64,000 nt of DNA from [Clostridium] celerecrescens 18A (lineage in GTDB: Bacteria > Bacillota > Clostridia > Lachnospirales > Lachnospiraceae). The notes under the pieces are model-generated. The model had not been told where the DNA came from and did not search any database. It worked only from the letters and a program-made list of their open reading frames with translations. Location of the stretch: the NCBI RefSeq assembly GCF_002797975.1, contig NZ_PGET01000001.1, forward strand, positions 1,550,001 to 1,614,000, read 5' to 3'. The position numbers were made by a program, and so were the translations under genes. This document shows, piece after piece, positions 60,014 through 64,000 of the stretch. The first letter of the stretch is position 1. Each line of letters opens with the position of its first letter.

Positions 60014-61615
60014 ATGAAATTAATGTTCATCGGCGCAGCCCGCGAGGTAACCGGGAGCTGTCATTATCTGGAAGCTGCCGGTTTTAAAATCCTTGTGGAC
60101 TGCGGTATGGAGCAGGGGATTGATAAATATGTAAATGTGGATCTGCCAGTCAGCTATGCGGAAATTGATTATGTTCTTTTGACCCATGCCCATATCGATC
60201 ACGCAGGAATGCTTCCTTTTATCTATGCAAGAGGGTTCCGGGGACGAGTGATCTCCACCGTGGCAACCGCCGACCTTTGCGGAATTATGCTGAAGGACAG
60301 CGCCCATATTCAGGAGTCTGAAACAGAATGGAAGAACAGAAAAGCAAGGCGGGCTGGTCTCCCGGAAGAAGAACCCCTGTACGGAATCAATGATGCCATG
60401 GGCGTAATGGAGCTGTTTCATTCCTACAATTACAACGAAAAGGTGGAACTGGAGGATGGCTTTACAATCCGTTTTATAGACGTAGGCCATCTTCTTGGTT
60501 CCGCCTCTGTTGAAGTCTGGATGACAGAAGGCGGAATCTCAAAAAAAATCGTATTTTCCGGTGATATCGGCAACAAGAACAAGCCCTTAATCCGTGACCC
60601 TCACTACATAAAAGAGGCGGATTATGTGGTCATGGAATGCACCTACGGAGACCGGCTTCACGGTGTGATACCGGATCATGTTTCCATTCTTGCAGGCATT
60701 GTCCAAAAGACCCTTGACAGTGGTGGAAACGTGGTAATACCCGCATTTGCAGTGGGAAGGACCCAGGAGCTCCTTTATATGTTCCGCCGAATTAAAGCAG
60801 AGAAGATGGTCACGGGTCACGATGGGTTTGAGGTTTATGTCGACAGCCCTCTGGCAGTGGAAGCAACCCATATTTTTAAAGATAATCTGGTAGACTGCTA
60901 TGATGAAGAAACAAAGGAACTGGTCATGAAAGGAATCAACCCCATATCCTTTCCAGGCTTAAAGCTGTCGGTTACCAGTGAAGAATCCAAGAACATTAAT
61001 TTTAATTCAAAACCAAAAGTGATCATCTCAGCGGCAGGCATGTGTGATGCAGGCCGTATCCGCCATCACTTAAAGCATAATTTATGGAGACGGTCATGCA
61101 CGATCGTTTTCACCGGATACCAGTCCATAGGAACCTTGGGAAGGAGCCTGATCGAAGGCTGCAGCGAAGTAAGGCTGTTTGGCGAAACCATTCAGGTGGA
61201 AGCCCATATAGAACAGATGGAGGGAATGAGTTCCCACGCAGATATGGAAGGATTGATTGCCTGGTTGAACGCTTTTGAAGAAAAACCGCGACAAGTATTT
61301 CTGGTACACGGTGATGACCTGGTTTGCAGCTCCTTTGAGCAGCTCCTTGAGAAAGATTACGGATACAGGGCAAAGGCCCCTCACTCCGGATCTGTTTATG
61401 ATCTTTCCCTTGGGAGATGGCTCGATGAGACAGAGGGCATCGCAGTTGTCAAAGGACCGGAAATCTCAAAAAAACCAGTGGGTGTTTATGGAAGGCTTTT
61501 TGCTGCCGGCGAAAGGCTTTTGCAGGTTATCCGTCATAACGAAGGCGGAGCCAATAAGGATCTTGCCAAATTTGCGGATCAAATTAATTCTTTATGTGAT
61601 AAATGGGATAGATAA
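60014..61615 (+). CDS. beta-CASP metallo-beta-lactamase fold RNA hydrolase (YSH1/CPSF-like)
   Basis: Predicted zinc-dependent ribonuclease of 533 residues. Metallo-beta-lactamase motif 2 is THAHIDHAGMLPF (about residue 58); further zinc ligands in DVGHLLGSASVEV and VFSGDIGN. The beta-CASP region shows VVMECTYGDRLH, VVIPAFAVGRTQELLY, VIISAAGMCDAGRI and the C-terminal HIEQMEGMSSHAD. It resembles archaeal and bacterial CPSF-like nucleases distinct from RNase J. The target is unknown. AAAGGAGGGC precedes the ATG. rnhA follows 15 bases later, suggesting a shared RNA-processing transcript. Confidence 0.9.
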   Translation: MKLMFIGAAREVTGSCHYLEAAGFKILVDCGMEQGIDKYVNVDLPVSYAEIDYVLLTHAHIDHAGMLPFIYARGFRGRVISTVATADLCGIMLKDSAHIQESETEWKNRKARRAGLPEEEPLYGINDAMGVMELFHSYNYNEKVELEDGFTIRFIDVGHLLGSASVEVWMTEGGISKKIVFSGDIGNKNKPLIRDPHYIKEADYVVMECTYGDRLHGVIPDHVSILAGIVQKTLDSGGNVVIPAFAVGRTQELLYMFRRIKAEKMVTGHDGFEVYVDSPLAVEATHIFKDNLVDCYDEETKELVMKGINPISFPGLKLSVTSEESKNINFNSKPKVIISAAGMCDAGRIRHHLKHNLWRRSCTIVFTGYQSIGTLGRSLIEGCSEVRLFGETIQVEAHIEQMEGMSSHADMEGLIAWLNAFEEKPRQVFLVHGDDLVCSSFEQLLEKDYGYRAKAPHSGSVYDLSLGRWLDETEGIAVVKGPEISKKPVGVYGRLFAAGERLLQVIRHNEGGANKDLAKFADQINSLCDKWDR

Positions 61616-61630
61616 GGAGAACAAAAGAAA

Positions 61631-62107
61631 GTGACGAAAGTACAATTATTTACCGACGGAGCTGCAAGAGGAAACCCCGACGGGCCAGGAGGCTATGGCG
61701 CGGTTTTGCAATTTACTGATTCCAAAGGGCAGCTCCACGAAAAAACCATGTCGGCGGGATATGTAAAAACCACCAACAACCGTATGGAACTTATGGCGGC
61801 CATTGCAGGTCTGGAAGCGCTTACCAGACCTTGTCAGGTAGAACTATACTCTGATTCCAAATATGTGACAGACGCATTTAATCAGCATTGGATTGAGAAC
61901 TGGGTAAAAAACAACTGGAAGAGAGGCAAAAGCGGCCCTGTAAAGAACATTGATCTATGGGAAAGGCTGTTAAAGGCCATGGAACCTCATCAGGTGACTT
62001 TTCACTGGGTAAAGGGACATGCCGGTCACCCCCAGAATGAACGGTGTGATGTGCTTGCCACAAGTGCTGCGGATGGAGATGATCTGCAGGTCGACGAAGG
62101 GATATGA
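61631..62107 (+). CDS. rnhA: ribonuclease HI
   Basis: Degrades RNA in RNA-DNA hybrids. Active-site carboxylates Asp in [17 protein letters not shown], Glu in [12 protein letters not shown], Asp in YSDSKYV and the distal Asp after [15 protein letters not shown] are all visible, in a 158-residue protein of standard length. GTG start at 61631 with AAGGAG about 10 bases upstream. The window also encodes RNase HII (rnhB), so both classes are present. Confidence 0.95.
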   Translation: MTKVQLFTDGAARGNPDGPGGYGAVLQFTDSKGQLHEKTMSAGYVKTTNNRMELMAAIAGLEALTRPCQVELYSDSKYVTDAFNQHWIENWVKNNWKRGKSGPVKNIDLWERLLKAMEPHQVTFHWVKGHAGHPQNERCDVLATSAADGDDLQVDEGI

Positions 62108-62197
62108 TATGGCAAGCATTGGGAAATGCCAAAAACTTACATATCTCTTACAATGTCTTACTAATTGCGATTTCCTATTTTCTTTCTTTTTTATTTG

Positions 62198-62206
62198 TGC
62201 TATGTT
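62198..62206 (+). promoter_or_regulatory. possible extended -10 promoter of the LprI-like gene
   Basis: TGC followed by TATGTT, with a T-rich upstream region but no clear -35. Low confidence. Confidence 0.35.
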
Positions 62207-62237
62207 ATTTTCATCAAATAGGTTAGGATGATATTTC

Positions 62238-63101
62238 ATGAATAAAAATAGAGGAATTTGGATTGTAATTGGAAGCATTCTGGTCATCGGGATCCTCATA
62301 ACCCTTGCCACAACCACATTTGTAAAAAGCAAGGAAAATGTTTCGGATCCTTTGGGAATTACCGGACTTTCAAACTCCGAAATTCCGGATGACCAAGTTG
62401 AAGCAAAAGGCTATGGCGGAACGCCGGAATTGTTCTCAGCGGATATGGCGGCTCCCCAGGAAGCGCCTGCTACCGCAGAAGAATCAAAGATGAGGAAAGC
62501 CGGTCCGGCAGCCACCCCTAATGCCGAGACCGCTGTGGAGAATAAAGCCCAGCCGGCAGATGCCGAACTTCGAATGAAAAGCGATGCAGTTCCTGATCAG
62601 GCAGCACCGGCCCCCCAGGCAGCGGAAAGCTCGAACGAGGCTTCCATAGAGGAAACCGTAATCTCTCCCATAAGCCCGGATTTAAAAAGCAGGCAGGCGA
62701 ATGCTGCCGCTCCCGCGGAAGGTGCAGCCTATTATCAAAAGCATTTGCTGGAACTGGATGCCCAGATCAAAAAGATGCGGGAGGAATCAGGAGATTCCAA
62801 TACCTACTCCATGAAGGTCCTGGTGGATAAAGAATTCAAGCTGTGGAACAGGGAACAGAATGCGATTTATGCCGCTATTATAGAAGGGCTGACTGACGAA
62901 GATAAGAAGACACTGGAAACTTCACAGCAGGAATGGATCAAAAGCAGGGATGCAAAGGCAGAGGATGCAGCAAAAAAATACAGCGGCGGAAGCCTGGAAG
63001 AGGTTGAGTATACGGCTTCCATGGCAGAGTCCACAAGGGCACGGGCCTATGATCTGGTAGAAGAATACATGGATGTTCTTTCTTTAAAAGATGAACAGTA
63101 A
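62238..63101 (+). CDS. membrane-anchored protein with LprI-like (DUF1311) domain
   Basis: 287 residues. An N-terminal hydrophobic segment (about residues 5-27, GIWIVIGSILVIGILITLAT) anchors or exports the protein. A long Ala/Pro/Glu-rich low-complexity linker (about 55-170) follows, then a helical C-terminal domain (SYSMKVLVDKEFKLWNREQN region, LETSQQEWIKSRDAKAED, ARAYDLVEEYM) matching the DUF1311/LprI family named after a mycobacterial lysozyme inhibitor. The function here is unknown; a role against wall-active enzymes is only an analogy. No ribosome binding site of note; AGGATGATATTTC precedes the ATG. It is a single-gene unit with terminator. Confidence 0.7.
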   Translation: MNKNRGIWIVIGSILVIGILITLATTTFVKSKENVSDPLGITGLSNSEIPDDQVEAKGYGGTPELFSADMAAPQEAPATAEESKMRKAGPAATPNAETAVENKAQPADAELRMKSDAVPDQAAPAPQAAESSNEASIEETVISPISPDLKSRQANAAAPAEGAAYYQKHLLELDAQIKKMREESGDSNTYSMKVLVDKEFKLWNREQNAIYAAIIEGLTDEDKKTLETSQQEWIKSRDAKAEDAAKKYSGGSLEEVEYTASMAESTRARAYDLVEEYMDVLSLKDEQ

Positions 63102-63128
63102 AAAGTACGGCATTTACCGTACTTTTTT
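63101..63128 (+). terminator. terminator after the LprI-like gene
   Basis: AAAAGTACGG (63101-63110), CATTTA loop, CCGTACTTTT (63117-63126), T-run continuing to 63128. Confidence 0.9.
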
Positions 63129-63160
63129 ATTTTGAGTTAAAAAATTTCCATAGCAACATC

Positions 63161-63189
63161 TTGATAAATAAAATCCCATATGATAGGAT
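63161..63189 (+). promoter_or_regulatory. probable sigma-A promoter of the small membrane protein-alaS unit
   Basis: TTGATA (63161-63166), 17-base spacer, TAGGAT (63184-63189). No T-box fits between it and the first start. Confidence 0.5.
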
Positions 63190-63232
63190 AGTAAAATGAG
63201 TGATATTATATGAATTTTTGGGAGGAAAAAAT

Positions 63233-63382
63233 ATGACAGCAATATTTGCAAGTTTATTGGAGACCGCAATAAAATTCCTGTTCTTCCTGTTTCTTGCATG
63301 GGGCGGTATCGTATGCGGCAAGAAATACAGAGATCATAAAGATGCCGTAAACAGCGGCAATGCGACGAAAGAGACAAAATAG
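63233..63382 (+). CDS. small membrane protein of unknown function (49 aa)
   Basis: A 49-residue frame, MTAIFASLLETAIKFLFFLF and onward, with one strong hydrophobic helix (about residues 4-28), then a basic-charged tail (GKKYRDHKDAVNSGNATKET). GGGAGGA lies 6-8 bases upstream of the ATG, the best evidence that it is translated. An in-frame start at 63200 precedes this site. It ends 18 bases before alaS and is probably co-transcribed. I do not recognise a family. Confidence 0.65.
   Translation: MTAIFASLLETAIKFLFFLFLAWGGIVCGKKYRDHKDAVNSGNATKETK

Positions 63383-64000
<618 letters not shown>

Noticed and set aside
60020..60490. 156-residue frame opposite the beta-CASP gene
   Set aside because: Antisense shadow with Cys/His-rich random composition and no initiation signals.

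Overview
The window looks like a chromosomal core segment of an anaerobic, endospore-forming Clostridia, most likely a member of the Lachnospiraceae (Lacrimispora / Clostridium saccharolyticum-like; this placement is an inference from protein character and gene order). Supporting signs are spoIVA, low-to-moderate GC, strong AGGAGG-type ribosome binding sites, sigma-A promoters of the TTGACA-17-TATAAT type, and classic Firmicutes gene strings. No rRNA, tRNA, CRISPR array, insertion sequence or prophage was seen. Almost everything is on the + strand; the exceptions are citrate synthase/aconitase and prs.

Layout. 1-3.1 kb: TrpXYZ-like ABC importer. 3.3-4.9 kb: SH3-NlpC/P60 cell-wall hydrolase. 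5.0-10.6 kb: a probable molybdate/tungstate operon (XdhC family protein, THEP1-like NTPase, FecCD permease, ATPase, DUF4213/DUF364 protein, lipoprotein binding protein) behind a promoter followed by a perfect 26-bp palindrome resembling a ModE box. 10.6-14.5 kb (minus): citrate synthase and aconitase. 14.6-18.2 kb: tepA-ftsK. 18.3-22.9 kb: fhs, murE, murF. 23.1-35.3 kb: priA-def-fmt-yugP-rsmB-rlmN-prpC-prkC-rsgA-rpe-thiN, linking translation start, rRNA modification, PASTA-kinase signalling and ribosome assembly. 35.4-39.5 kb: ECF S component with pyridoxamine kinase, serS, a glyoxalase-family protein and a hydrolase. 39.5-47.3 kb: ylxM-ffh-rpsP-khpA-rimM-trmD-rplS-lepB-rbgA-rnhB-yraN-pgeF, the SRP/ribosome/secretion string. 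47.4-48.6 kb (minus): an unusual long prs. 48.8-53.3 kb: DUF512 radical-SAM protein, der, plsY, gpsA. 53.5-58.3 kb: branched-chain amino acid importer livKHMGF, lying between gpsA and spoIVA. 58.5-64 kb: spoIVA with a probable sigma-E promoter, beta-CASP metallo-hydrolase, rnhA, LprI-like protein, a 49-aa membrane protein and the 5' part of alaS.

The most unusual signal is a short (about 52 bp) intergenic repeat with two small hairpins and a purine-rich Shine-Dalgarno tail. It ends immediately before the start codons of priA (four tandem copies, exact 52-bp period), rlmN, rsgA and der, always in the sense direction, with degenerate pieces near prs and after gpsA. Base changes between copies are partly compensatory in both hairpins. 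Several copies also encode a short basic peptide (MPK..GQKR-like) that stops on, near, or in frame with the following gene. It behaves like a dispersed ribosome-binding-site/leader cassette of housekeeping genes and is the best candidate here for something undescribed.
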